Shown here: piece after piece, positions 36,223 to 45,534 of the stretch | How the letters are laid out: each line of letters starts with the position of its first letter | Position numbering within the stretch: the first letter of the stretch is position 1 | Source of the DNA: an uncultured Flavobacteriaceae bacterium | Lineage (GTDB): Bacteria; Bacteroidota; Bacteroidia; Flavobacteriales; Flavobacteriaceae | Reading direction: 5' to 3' | DNA length: 64,000 bases | Assembly (NCBI GenBank): GCA_938010765.1 | Contig: CALLVX010000034.1 | Coordinates: 21,909 to 85,908 of the forward strand | Program-made: the position numbers and the translations under genes | Notes under the pieces: generated by a model | Told to the model about the DNA's origin: nothing | What the model saw: the letters and a program-made list of their open reading frames with translations, nothing else | Database searches by the model: none

Positions 36223-37554
36223 TTAACTGTTCAACAATCGGTTCGATTGATTGATAAAGATCTCCGAGAATATTTTTTCTTCTCCAATTCTAATACTTGA
36301 TACTTTAGGGTGCGGTAGCATCAGAGCTCCTGGATTAAAAGGAATCAGTGCTGCGGTAAGTGCTTTAGGTCGTATAGTGGTCAACTGTTCTGGCAGATGT
36401 GTCAGATGGGGAGCTGTAGTGGCAATTTCAGGAGCACTAAAATCTCCTTCTTTATTATAGCGCCAATAGGTTCTTCTATTTTTAAATCGAAGTTCAAAAA
36501 CCGGATGCGGAATTCTATTGTCGAGCGCGGTGATCCTTGTTTTCAAAAAACCTGCGGCATCGAGTAGGCTAAATGGCGAATTGGGTTCATCAAAACGGAT
36601 ATCAATGACCCCAAGGTGATTCCTGTCATACAGCGAATCATTTAAATGTACTGTATATCTAATTTCAGGATTGCCATCCGGTGTAACCTTGAGGGTATAG
36701 GTACCAGCAAGAATATCGGGCGAGTCGGGGTTGGTCTCATCAACCTTGGCAAAGTTGAGTGATACCCGTTCTAGCACCTCACTGCCCGTTTTGGAAACTG
36801 TCTTTACAACATTGTTATCTTGATCTTCCAGGACAAAATCAATAGTAGTGATTGCAGCTTCTTTTTGAAGGGAGTAACCAAATTTATGAGGTAGTAAAAC
36901 GCGATCTGCATTACTTACAAATCGTCTATCCTTGATATCTTCCCAAAGTAGGGGGTCACTACCATCGGTATGTTCAATTGCTTCCCTTAGTACGCCGGCA
37001 AAGTCTATCAATTCGCCCATTTCATAAAGCTCCCCTGGCTGATGAGTCTTTAACTCGCGGGCCAGTTGCAAGCTCTTGTAGGTAGGAGCGGTGTCTTCAT
37101 CGAGCTCCGTTTTGTCCTTGTTGGAAAAATAATACACGGCTGGGGAAACAAAACTGAAGCTATGATTCGTAATGGTTTTAAAAAAAGATAACTTTGATTG
37201 AATTTCGAATGCCAAATTTACTAGAGTTGGTACTTTCAAGACCGGCTTGTACAGAGTTGCTCCACCTACATTTTCCGACAACACCTCGACTCCTACTATA
37301 AAACCTAAAGGCGTCTTAGAAAAAACTATGTTGTATTCGTTCATTCTAAGCAGTGTATCGGCCGTAGGTTTAATACTAAAAAGAGAATTTGTATTGTACA
37401 GGTTGTTAACCAACTTCGTATTAATAAAGGCAGCCTTCTGATCTTTGTTTCTTTTAAAGAACGATGTATCATCATTGGTCGTAAGAAAATAGTCATGCAT
37501 AATTTGCACCTCGAACAAACGTTTGTATAGTTTACTATTCATCGCATTCTGCAT
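36223..37554 (-). CDS. Hypothetical eCIS protein, possibly cap-adaptor (AlgoCIS Alg16B-like) role
   Basis: 443 aa ORF between sheath and DUF4255 genes; beta-rich; role inferred from position only. Confidence 0.6.
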   Translation of the reverse strand: MQNAMNSKLYKRLFEVQIMHDYFLTTNDDTSFFKRNKDQKAAFINTKLVNNLYNTNSLFSIKPTADTLLRMNEYNIVFSKTPLGFIVGVEVLSENVGGATLYKPVLKVPTLVNLAFEIQSKLSFFKTITNHSFSFVSPAVYYFSNKDKTELDEDTAPTYKSLQLARELKTHQPGELYEMGELIDFAGVLREAIEHTDGSDPLLWEDIKDRRFVSNADRVLLPHKFGYSLQKEAAITTIDFVLEDQDNNVVKTVSKTGSEVLERVSLNFAKVDETNPDSPDILAGTYTLKVTPDGNPEIRYTVHLNDSLYDRNHLGVIDIRFDEPNSPFSLLDAAGFLKTRITALDNRIPHPVFELRFKNRRTYWRYNKEGDFSAPEIATTAPHLTHLPEQLTTIRPKALTAALIPFNPGALMLPHPKVSSIRIGEEKIFSEIFINQSNRLLNS

Positions 37555-38179
37555 TTATCATGGTCTCTATTGTATTGATAGTTTCTACAACCGGAGCATC
37601 TTGACCTGTGTTTTCCTGGATTTTAACGAGCCGTATTTTATACATCGCAAAAGGAACTTGCTTGCCTCCCAATGAGCCCCATAGGTGATTAATTTGTTCG
37701 AATGTGAGTGTATATAACTCGACATTCAATCGTAGTTGATCTTTGATTTCCTGTGGAATATTGTTATCATTAGAAATTGATGTAAAGGGAGAGTTCTTTA
37801 CGGTAAAGCTTTTTTTTGCCTGAAAGAATTGTACAATTGATGACAAACGATGCAAGGCAAACTCATAAGCATCCTGAAGATCCTTTCCCAAAGTCGCCGA
37901 TATAAGGATGTAAAGATTCAGAAATACCGCAGGTTCTACATATCTAAAACCGTTGATTGTCCGTACCGTATTGCCATTGTTCTTTAAGGTGCTTTCTTCT
38001 TCAGAATTTACTAGGGTAATGACAATTTTATTATTAAGGTCGGCTCCCGCTTCCTCGCCCATTAAAGCGATGTTATGTAGAATTACATCATCTTGAGTAA
38101 TGGTATCCCCAGGTCTTTTGTTCTGAAAGACATATTCACTGAGTTCATCCCGTAATAACTTTAAGGCCAATCCGATCAT
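37535..38179 (-). CDS. DUF4255/Pvc16_N-type cap protein (Afp16-like)
   Basis: MIGLALKLLRDELSEYVFQNK...ILHNIALMGEEAGADLNNKIVITLVNSEEESTLKN...PAVFLNLYILISA pattern. Confidence 0.9.
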   Translation of the reverse strand: MIGLALKLLRDELSEYVFQNKRPGDTITQDDVILHNIALMGEEAGADLNNKIVITLVNSEEESTLKNNGNTVRTINGFRYVEPAVFLNLYILISATLGKDLQDAYEFALHRLSSIVQFFQAKKSFTVKNSPFTSISNDNNIPQEIKDQLRLNVELYTLTFEQINHLWGSLGGKQVPFAMYKIRLVKIQENTGQDAPVVETINTIETMINAECDE

Positions 38180-38352
38180 CGCTACTTTATTTTTTAAAGT
38201 GGTAGCGGGGGAAATTTATTATGGGGGTACTATACTAGTTAGGGGAAAGTGAATATTGTTTTCGGGAGAATGAATCGAAACAATACTAATACGCCACTTT
38301 TAAGGAGGCATCATTTATAGACCACAAGGTTTATAAAATGTGTCATGTAAGC

Positions 38353-38378
38353 AATCCCCTTTTTTGGGGATTTTTTTT
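38353..38378. promoter_or_regulatory. Palindrome site A (AATCCCC-TTTTTT-GGGGATTTTTTTT)
   Basis: Perfect 7-bp inverted repeat between the LuxR gene 3' end and the eCIS operon 5' end. Terminator-like only on the + strand, where no upstream + gene is seen. Confidence 0.55.
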
Positions 38379-38402
38379 CAATTATTCAAAAACATCATCT
38401 TA

Positions 38403-39131
38403 TTATTGTAAAAGCGGCAATGCCCGTTTAACCAAATGTGCCGTATTTTTCACTTGGAATTTTTCAATGAGATTTTTACGATGTGATACCGCCGTATGAT
38501 TACTGATAAAAAGTAAATCGGCAATCTGCTTTGAAGAAAAACCATCTGCAATAAGCTGTAAAACTTGTTTCTCTCGAGGAGAAATAACGAGGGTCGATTG
38601 CTTTGTAAAACACCTATCCTGCATAACTTTGGGGCCTCGAAAACAATGTTCTATCTTTTCTTTTTCAGAAATATCAAAAATATAGTTGATAGCTAGCAAA
38701 CGCTGTTCCATTTGGTGAATGAGTAGTTCGTGCCTAACAAAAAATTTCTTGCCTAGTTTGTTCCTTATGCAGTATTTTAAAGTAAGTACATCCTGAACAT
38801 ATGGCAGCGTGACAAAATCTGAGATTGCCCCTTTAATTCGGCTTACATCATCGGGATCGACCAGCGAATACCAGAAATCCCAACCGCTATCCCGTAAAAG
38901 ACTACAGCATCCGCCTAGAAGTTCCTTAAGCCTCAAATTACAATATAGAAATTGTCTTTTTTCTAAAAGATAAATCCCTACCATAGTATTTTTAGAATGC
39001 TCACAAGCTTCTATCAACGATGCCATTTTCGAAAAAAGTACGTGTTTCTCTAGAACATCCTCTATAAGAATCTGATCTGAATTTGTTAAATTCATTGAAA
39101 TGGGGTTAGGTAAGCTCAAAGTATAAAACAA
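38403..39131 (-). CDS. PAS-like/LuxR-HTH transcriptional regulator
   Basis: C-term ISPREKQVLQLIADGFSSKQIADLLFISNHTAVSHRKNLIEKFQVKNTAHLV LuxR HTH; PAS-like N-terminal half. Confidence 0.88.
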   Translation of the reverse strand: MFYTLSLPNPISMNLTNSDQILIEDVLEKHVLFSKMASLIEACEHSKNTMVGIYLLEKRQFLYCNLRLKELLGGCCSLLRDSGWDFWYSLVDPDDVSRIKGAISDFVTLPYVQDVLTLKYCIRNKLGKKFFVRHELLIHQMEQRLLAINYIFDISEKEKIEHCFRGPKVMQDRCFTKQSTLVISPREKQVLQLIADGFSSKQIADLLFISNHTAVSHRKNLIEKFQVKNTAHLVKRALPLLQ

Positions 39132-39585
39132 CCGCTAGCATATCGTCCCAATTTGTATGCTTGGTGTATTTTATTGTATACGTAGTACATTATTCAACTT
39201 AGAAATGTATTTAAAAGGCTATAAATAATTCAGAAATTAAAATATCATGTACTATTATTCCTTCGATTATATTGTATCCATAAATTCAGGTCTACCATAA
39301 AAAAATAGCCTTTTTCTATTTGTTGTATATCTCTCTGCAATCATAGCAATCCCATAAAAGGTTTATTCACAACATTTTCCTTTTATCCAAAAGAAGATAG
39401 CGATACAAGTATTTCTTTTTTTCTTCTCAAAAATTATTCTTACTTTTCTGGTAGACTTGATGCAACAGTCATATTATATTCACTTACAGCCCAAGCCTAG
39501 TATTTTCCCTCAAAACATTTTGTTCTATCTACTATTACTTTTAAGTAAGTACTAGCTAGTATCATACTTATTAAAACCAAGTCAA

Positions 39586-41325
39586 ATGCCAAAACCAATT
39601 ATAGACCTGCATTGCCACCCGGCAATGAAACCCAACGGCAATTCAGAGATTGGAAATATCTGGAAACCTTTTGTAAACGAAAAAGCCAAAGATCTTTTTA
39701 AAACCGTGAGCCTACGAAAATTGTTAGTGGGTGGCATCGTTAAGAATATGGCAGTCTACACCCAATCGAACCTCGACAACTGCTACAAAGGTCAAAACAG
39801 ATTGGTATTTGCTGCCATTTACCCCCCCGAGCGCCCTTTTATGAAACCAAGTCGGCCTTTTAAGGGAGGCTCCTGGGTGCAACGTACTTTACTTAAGTGG
39901 ATTTTCGGCAAAAAGGTTAAACGAGATGTCGATAACAAAATCATTCAGATGCTAACAGGTTTTTCAGAAGCACGTGCCAAGCGGTATGTAGACCAAATTT
40001 ACGATTCTGATAGCATCGACTATTTTGATATTGATTATAAAGAGGAGTACAACTATTTAAAAAATAGTCATTTAACATCATCCGAAAATACCGACTTTCC
40101 CAACAAGCCAACTTTTAGATTGGTCAAGAACTTCGCAGAATTCAAACAACATATCCCGAACAATGAAGTATTGGGGATTATCACCGCCGAAGGAATGCAT
40201 GCCTTGGGCAACTATCGCAGTGCAGATCTTTTTTTTAAGGAGAGTATCGATTCCCTGGATCCTGCAGACCAGCAAAATTTACAAAATAGTTTCATCAACA
40301 ATATTCAACGTTTGAAGAATGGTGCAGAATTCGAGTTCCCCCCTTTTTTTATAACTTTTTCGCATCATTTCAACAACTTGCTTTCGGGCCACGCCAAGAG
40401 CTTTGCCGATGCCAAAAATAGAATTGTCCCAGGGTTCAAAGATGTGTTTGATCAACGTCTGGGAATTAACAAGGGGATTACCGCTTTTGGAAAACATCTG
40501 ATAAAAGACCATTTGTTATCACGCACTAATGGCCCAAGAATATTGATCGATACCAAGCATATGTCGCTCAAGACCCGTAATGAGTTCATTCAAATCATCC
40601 GGGAGTTTAAACAAAATGGCGATGCCGTACCTATTATTTGTAGCCACACTGCCGTAAACGGCATTGCGACCAGGGCCAAAGCCGCCCAAAGGCCCGACAT
40701 GAACAAATACGATGCCGATTCGTATGTAAGCCGTTGGGACATTAACCTTACCGACGAGGATATCACAGAAATCTTCGATTCGGATGGGGTTATAGGGGTA
40801 TGCATGCATGACGGGCGTATGCCGGGCGGTAAATTCAAAAAGCTATTGAAAGAAAACAGTCGAAAATTGGTTACCGACGAACCGGTAAAACGATTGCATA
40901 CACAAATGTTCCTCACGAACATCTTCCATATCCTTAAGGTGAATTTAGCACATATACGCACCAAAAACCAAGCAAACCCCACTGTGCCCATTGACGAAAA
41001 AGAAGCATGGAAAACCATTTGCCTGGGTACCGATAATGACGGTATTGTAGACCCTTTTGATCATTTTAATACCGCAGAAAAATTAGATGATTTTCAGTTT
41101 AGGGTTGCCAAAGCGATTCGGGAAAACAATAAACCTTTTATGAAAGACTACCGCATCTTATCACTCCCTTCCGAAACTCCGTTTAGCAAAGAAGAGCTTG
41201 CCGATTTACAGCTGGGCTTTACACCGGACCAAATAAGCGACGCGATTTTTTCAGATAACATGGTCCGTTTTTTAAGCACCTATTTTACTGAAGATTATTT
41301 GAACGGCCAGGGGGTGATCGTTTAG
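39586..41325 (+). CDS. Peptidase M19 / membrane dipeptidase-like amidohydrolase
   Basis: IIDLHCHP, ITAEGMHALG, FITFSHHFNNLLSGHA, IDTKHMSL, IICSHTAVNG, GTDNDGIVDP match the TIM-barrel metallohydrolase motif layout. Confidence 0.7.
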   Translation: MPKPIIDLHCHPAMKPNGNSEIGNIWKPFVNEKAKDLFKTVSLRKLLVGGIVKNMAVYTQSNLDNCYKGQNRLVFAAIYPPERPFMKPSRPFKGGSWVQRTLLKWIFGKKVKRDVDNKIIQMLTGFSEARAKRYVDQIYDSDSIDYFDIDYKEEYNYLKNSHLTSSENTDFPNKPTFRLVKNFAEFKQHIPNNEVLGIITAEGMHALGNYRSADLFFKESIDSLDPADQQNLQNSFINNIQRLKNGAEFEFPPFFITFSHHFNNLLSGHAKSFADAKNRIVPGFKDVFDQRLGINKGITAFGKHLIKDHLLSRTNGPRILIDTKHMSLKTRNEFIQIIREFKQNGDAVPIICSHTAVNGIATRAKAAQRPDMNKYDADSYVSRWDINLTDEDITEIFDSDGVIGVCMHDGRMPGGKFKKLLKENSRKLVTDEPVKRLHTQMFLTNIFHILKVNLAHIRTKNQANPTVPIDEKEAWKTICLGTDNDGIVDPFDHFNTAEKLDDFQFRVAKAIRENNKPFMKDYRILSLPSETPFSKEELADLQLGFTPDQISDAIFSDNMVRFLSTYFTEDYLNGQGVIV

Positions 41326-41372
41326 AATACTCAATTAGTTCATTCTCCTCTAACCTGACCAAAAAGAAAAGC

Positions 41373-44300
41373 ATGCTAACATACCTAAGAGCGGGACAAG
41401 TTCACCCGAAACATCTTTATTTTTTATTCGGTTTAACCATTGTAATGTGGTTAGCGGCCGATTTCACCCATATTCCCGGAATTCTATCACATCCTCAGTT
41501 TACAGGACAAATAGATTCGGATCATCTAGAACATTTTATTGGCCAGGAGCATGGATTGTTCTTCTACAAGCTGTTCTTTTTTATTGATTTTATATGGGCG
41601 CCAGTGCTTCTTATTGCCATTTGGATGTATGTAAAGGATAAATACTACAACCAAAATCCTGATAATAGAAAAATACTCTTTGCCATTTTCACGCTAATTG
41701 CCTTCATCGCCCTTGGTTTTGACTATGCTGAAAACTGTATGTATCTTTTAAAAAAAGAATACCCAAAAAAAATCGCCGCCTATAAAATGGCTGCCTACGG
41801 GATTGTAGCCCTTTCAATAGTTTTGGTATTTCTTCATTATTCGTTTAAAAACTACCTCAGCGTCATACTCCGTTTTCTAAAGGCATCAATCTATAGCCTA
41901 GTAATTCTTATCGTTTTAGGTTCCTTTCTTCCAAAGGCGACCCAAGTAAATTCCATTGTTGTGAATTTGTACGAACATCCATTAAATTTGGTAATTCTCT
42001 TTCTTGTAGCCCCCACTTTCGCAGTAGTATTAGCACATTATCCTAGCTATTTTTTCATTAATGAAAAGTATCGAAGTTGGTATATGGCCCGGATACGATG
42101 GGGGTTGATCGGGACGATTTTTTACAAATACAAGAAGGACTTTGGTGCTTCGGATGAAGGCAAAAAAGAAGGGCAGGTCAATTTCTTATATAGAATTCTT
42201 GGCATTTTGTTTTATGTAGCGCTTTTTTATATGCTGGGATATACCTCGGAAGTCAATTTCAACTGGACGATTCAAACTTCGAAATTAGCGACCATTTTAT
42301 TGGCGTGTGGTATTTTAGCACTGTATCTTCAGAAAAAGCGTAAAGACAGTTGGTTCGGGAATGTTGCCAGTTATCTCGAAAGCCGTTTTCCCGGTTTTTA
42401 TGATGGGGACAATCCTGTTGTAAGTAGTGACGATTCCGAGAAAGGGGAACCCGAAACAAATCTTTGTGGGGCCATTGAGGACAAGGATCCAGACAACATA
42501 CGAACCGACCTATTGAAAATAAAAAAACCTGTTGCGCAGTTCATACTACTGTTCACTTTTACCGTACTCCTGCATGTAGGTTTGGTTGTCTTTTTCTTTT
42601 TGTGCAAAGACTGTTGGTATACTGAATTGACCAGTATTTGGAGTCTTGTCTGTATTGTTTTTCAGTTGTTTTCCTATGTATTCTACCGCACTTTTCGTTC
42701 TGTATTACGGTTTGTTTTTTTTAAGAAAAAATGTAGTGCAATACTCAATTCTTTTTATATTCTATGGACGATTGAAGAAGGCAAAGATTGTTTAAATCCT
42801 GGTAAAAATACAAATGAACTAAGTCTGCATTGCAAATTTAAAAACATACTCCAGTTTTTTCAAGACTTCGATCCCAAACCCGACCTTAAGGGCGAAAAAA
42901 AAGAAAGTTTGGTCCTCAACGGAGGTTTTTATGCTTTATTGAGGTATTTGGGGGCGGGTTCTCTGAGCAACAATATCACCTTCCTTCAATTTACCGTTCT
43001 TGTGGGAATTATCAATGCCTTTTTCTTTTTGATCATTAACATTTACAGTGAATTGTCACTTTATTTTAATCCTATTTTAATCATTCTTTCCGCTCTTTTC
43101 TTTTATTATGGATTTCTTGTGGTAATTACAAAGAGTCTTATCTACTACCGACACTCTTGTGAAGTATTTGCCATTCGAAACAGGCAACGTTTTAAATTCA
43201 TTATCATCGCTAGTGTCGTAGCATTGGTCATTTGTAATCGATTAGGACGCAAGTTCAGTAATGAGCTTTTTACCTTACCGCTTTTAGAACGCACAACGCA
43301 CAACGAGCTTACGTTGGAAGCTTATGTAGATAGTTTACCGGAAAACCAAACACGTTATTACATTGGCTGCTATGGTGGTGGCATGAAATCGAATGCGTGG
43401 ACGATGACAGTTTTAAAAGCCTTGTATGACAAAGACAATGATTTCTTCAAAAAAACGGTGGGCATTTCGGGGGCTTCTGGCGGTACTGTCGGATTAGCAA
43501 ATATAGCTGCCGTTATCAATGCCAACAAAGATACTTTGCAATGGGACAATATCATCACTAAAATTTCCACAGAAAACATTCTATCCTTAGACCTTACCCA
43601 TATTTTAGGAAGAGATACCTTTAACCACTTATTCGTTCCCGGAATGGAGCTTAGCGGAAAGGATCGCTCTTCAAAGGCCATGGCCCGATATGCCAAACTT
43701 ACGAACAACGCAGACGAAATATGCAAACCTACGCCCTATAGGCAATACTGGAAAAAACTATACGATAAGCAGCACGGGCAATTTCCCATACTCATTTCGA
43801 ATTCAACAAATGTAAAAGGGAATGGAGGTATGGCCGTGAGTGTCGGTGTTGAGAATGAGGTCGTGCGCAAGTTACTATATAGAAATGCCGACGATATCCT
43901 TGAAATTTATAAGACCACCTACGATCGGAAAGGTATTGCCGAAAAAAGTGACTCCTTGACCTTAAGTTTTTACGATGCCGTTTCTACCTCGAACCGATTT
44001 CCGTTAATCAGTCCGGCAGCAAAAATTGAAACCAAAGGGCATTATAGCGACGGGGGTATTTATGAAAATTCAGGCCTCTTATCCGTTTTAAAACTATTTA
44101 ATGCCATTAGTTTTAAGGAAGCTGTACAGAGCGTAAAAGACTTGAAACAACGCAATGTTTTCGTCAGCATTGTTAATGACAAAAATGCCTACATTAAGAA
44201 AACCGTGAACGACGCCTTGGGTGCAATTCGAACTAGTAAAATAAATAAAAGTACCGAAATTTCGTCTATCCTCAACTCGGTGGCTGCAACAGAAATGTTC

Positions 44301-44660
44301 CCGAAGTATGTAAAATCGGAGTTGGAACGTTTAGAAAAACTAGATTGCAGCGGGTTAGAATTTCATACCATTTACCTACCCCATCGCTTTGATGTGGCGG
44401 ATATAAAATCGATATATGGCGATGAATTGGATAACGGATCCGGAATTAATGCCACTAATAAGTTATTTTATCATTTAGCTAAAACTAATGATGAAGAAAT
44501 CAAGAAGTTATTGGATCGAAAATGCGGGTTTGGTGACAAAATCATTATTGAACCTCCTATGAGCAGGGTTATGGCGAGCGAGGCTTATGAATTCATGAGG
44601 AAAATGATCGGGCATGACCTGACAAAAGGTGCGTTGGAAAACGTTTATGATAAGGAGTAA
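41373..44660 (+). CDS. Multi-TM protein with C-terminal patatin-like phospholipase domain
   Basis: IGCYGGGMKSNAW oxyanion loop, GISGASGG nucleophile elbow, HYSDGGIYENSG catalytic Asp; N-terminal half has many hydrophobic segments. Confidence 0.87.
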   Translation: MLTYLRAGQVHPKHLYFLFGLTIVMWLAADFTHIPGILSHPQFTGQIDSDHLEHFIGQEHGLFFYKLFFFIDFIWAPVLLIAIWMYVKDKYYNQNPDNRKILFAIFTLIAFIALGFDYAENCMYLLKKEYPKKIAAYKMAAYGIVALSIVLVFLHYSFKNYLSVILRFLKASIYSLVILIVLGSFLPKATQVNSIVVNLYEHPLNLVILFLVAPTFAVVLAHYPSYFFINEKYRSWYMARIRWGLIGTIFYKYKKDFGASDEGKKEGQVNFLYRILGILFYVALFYMLGYTSEVNFNWTIQTSKLATILLACGILALYLQKKRKDSWFGNVASYLESRFPGFYDGDNPVVSSDDSEKGEPETNLCGAIEDKDPDNIRTDLLKIKKPVAQFILLFTFTVLLHVGLVVFFFLCKDCWYTELTSIWSLVCIVFQLFSYVFYRTFRSVLRFVFFKKKCSAILNSFYILWTIEEGKDCLNPGKNTNELSLHCKFKNILQFFQDFDPKPDLKGEKKESLVLNGGFYALLRYLGAGSLSNNITFLQFTVLVGIINAFFFLIINIYSELSLYFNPILIILSALFFYYGFLVVITKSLIYYRHSCEVFAIRNRQRFKFIIIASVVALVICNRLGRKFSNELFTLPLLERTTHNELTLEAYVDSLPENQTRYYIGCYGGGMKSNAWTMTVLKALYDKDNDFFKKTVGISGASGGTVGLANIAAVINANKDTLQWDNIITKISTENILSLDLTHILGRDTFNHLFVPGMELSGKDRSSKAMARYAKLTNNADEICKPTPYRQYWKKLYDKQHGQFPILISNSTNVKGNGGMAVSVGVENEVVRKLLYRNADDILEIYKTTYDRKGIAEKSDSLTLSFYDAVSTSNRFPLISPAAKIETKGHYSDGGIYENSGLLSVLKLFNAISFKEAVQSVKDLKQRNVFVSIVNDKNAYIKKTVNDALGAIRTSKINKSTEISSILNSVAATEMFPKYVKSELERLEKLDCSGLEFHTIYLPHRFDVADIKSIYGDELDNGSGINATNKLFYHLAKTNDEEIKKLLDRKCGFGDKIIIEPPMSRVMASEAYEFMRKMIGHDLTKGALENVYDKE

Positions 44661-44793
44661 TCTCTTCGTATAGAAGTATAAGATACATGCTGACTCAAAA
44701 TACAAGATAGATCAAAGGCAGGATTGCCTTGAAAAACCATCGCTCAAATCAAAGGGGTAATAGAAAAAACCAATTCTGGTTCCGAATCAAACC

Positions 44794-45531
44794 TTACTTT
44801 TCATAGAACCTCAAGGCAATTTCTATTCTGCGGTTCTTTGCCCTAAGACTATCTGAAGCATTGTCACCTTGAAGTTTTATCGAATTGTACATTCTATTTT
44901 TAAAATCCCGATTCGCGGGAACATATTCGCCATAACTGGCGGCAGACATAATTTGTTCGGCGGGATCGATTCCTCCTTGGTCCCTTAAAAACGAGTAAAC
45001 AGAAATTGCACGTTGACTCGCAAGCTTAAGGTTGTAATTTTTATCTCTTCGGCTATTGGTGTTATCGGCATGGCCAAGGATTCTAATTTCTCTTAATTGG
45101 TCTTTTTTTCGCATAAGTATCTGCGCAATGGTCTTAATATAAACCCTCCCATCTTCTTTTAAAAAAGCATCCCCTTGGTCAAATAGAATATTGGTACCAA
45201 ATACGATTCGTTGGTTTGTAGCTCCATTATAGAACTTAATATCCGATGTTTGGGTTCTGGTACTATCTGACAGCGGTACTACCCAATCCCCGTTTATCAA
45301 TTTTATGGGTTCGGTATCATACCTTTCGGCAAATTCATTAATAACATTCATTTGAGCCTGTCTGATTTTTTCAAAAAAGGCCTCCTGTTCAATGGCCTTT
45401 TTCTTATAATCCTGAAGTTCTATTTGGTTCGCGGCCAATAGAACGGTCAACAATGCTACCAAAGAAATTATCAGATCGGTACCAGCACTAAAAGAGCTTT
45501 CATTTTCCGTTAAAATATCTTTTGAATACAT
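44794..45531 (-). CDS. MotB/OmpA-domain protein, ZorB-like
   Basis: Single TM with buried Asp SAGTDLIISLVALLTVLLA; OmpA-like ILFDQGDAFLKEDGR..IRILGHADNTNSRRDKNYNLKLASQRAISVYSFL..KNRRIEI. Confidence 0.85.
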   Translation of the reverse strand: MYSKDILTENESSFSAGTDLIISLVALLTVLLAANQIELQDYKKKAIEQEAFFEKIRQAQMNVINEFAERYDTEPIKLINGDWVVPLSDSTRTQTSDIKFYNGATNQRIVFGTNILFDQGDAFLKEDGRVYIKTIAQILMRKKDQLREIRILGHADNTNSRRDKNYNLKLASQRAISVYSFLRDQGGIDPAEQIMSAASYGEYVPANRDFKNRMYNSIKLQGDNASDSLRAKNRRIEIALRFYEK

Positions 45532-45534
45532 AGG

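Noticed and set aside
38353-38378. Site A as a simple intrinsic terminator of the LuxR gene
   Set aside because: The T-run follows the hairpin only on the + strand, whereas LuxR and eCIS genes are both on the minus strand; kept as a regulatory candidate instead.
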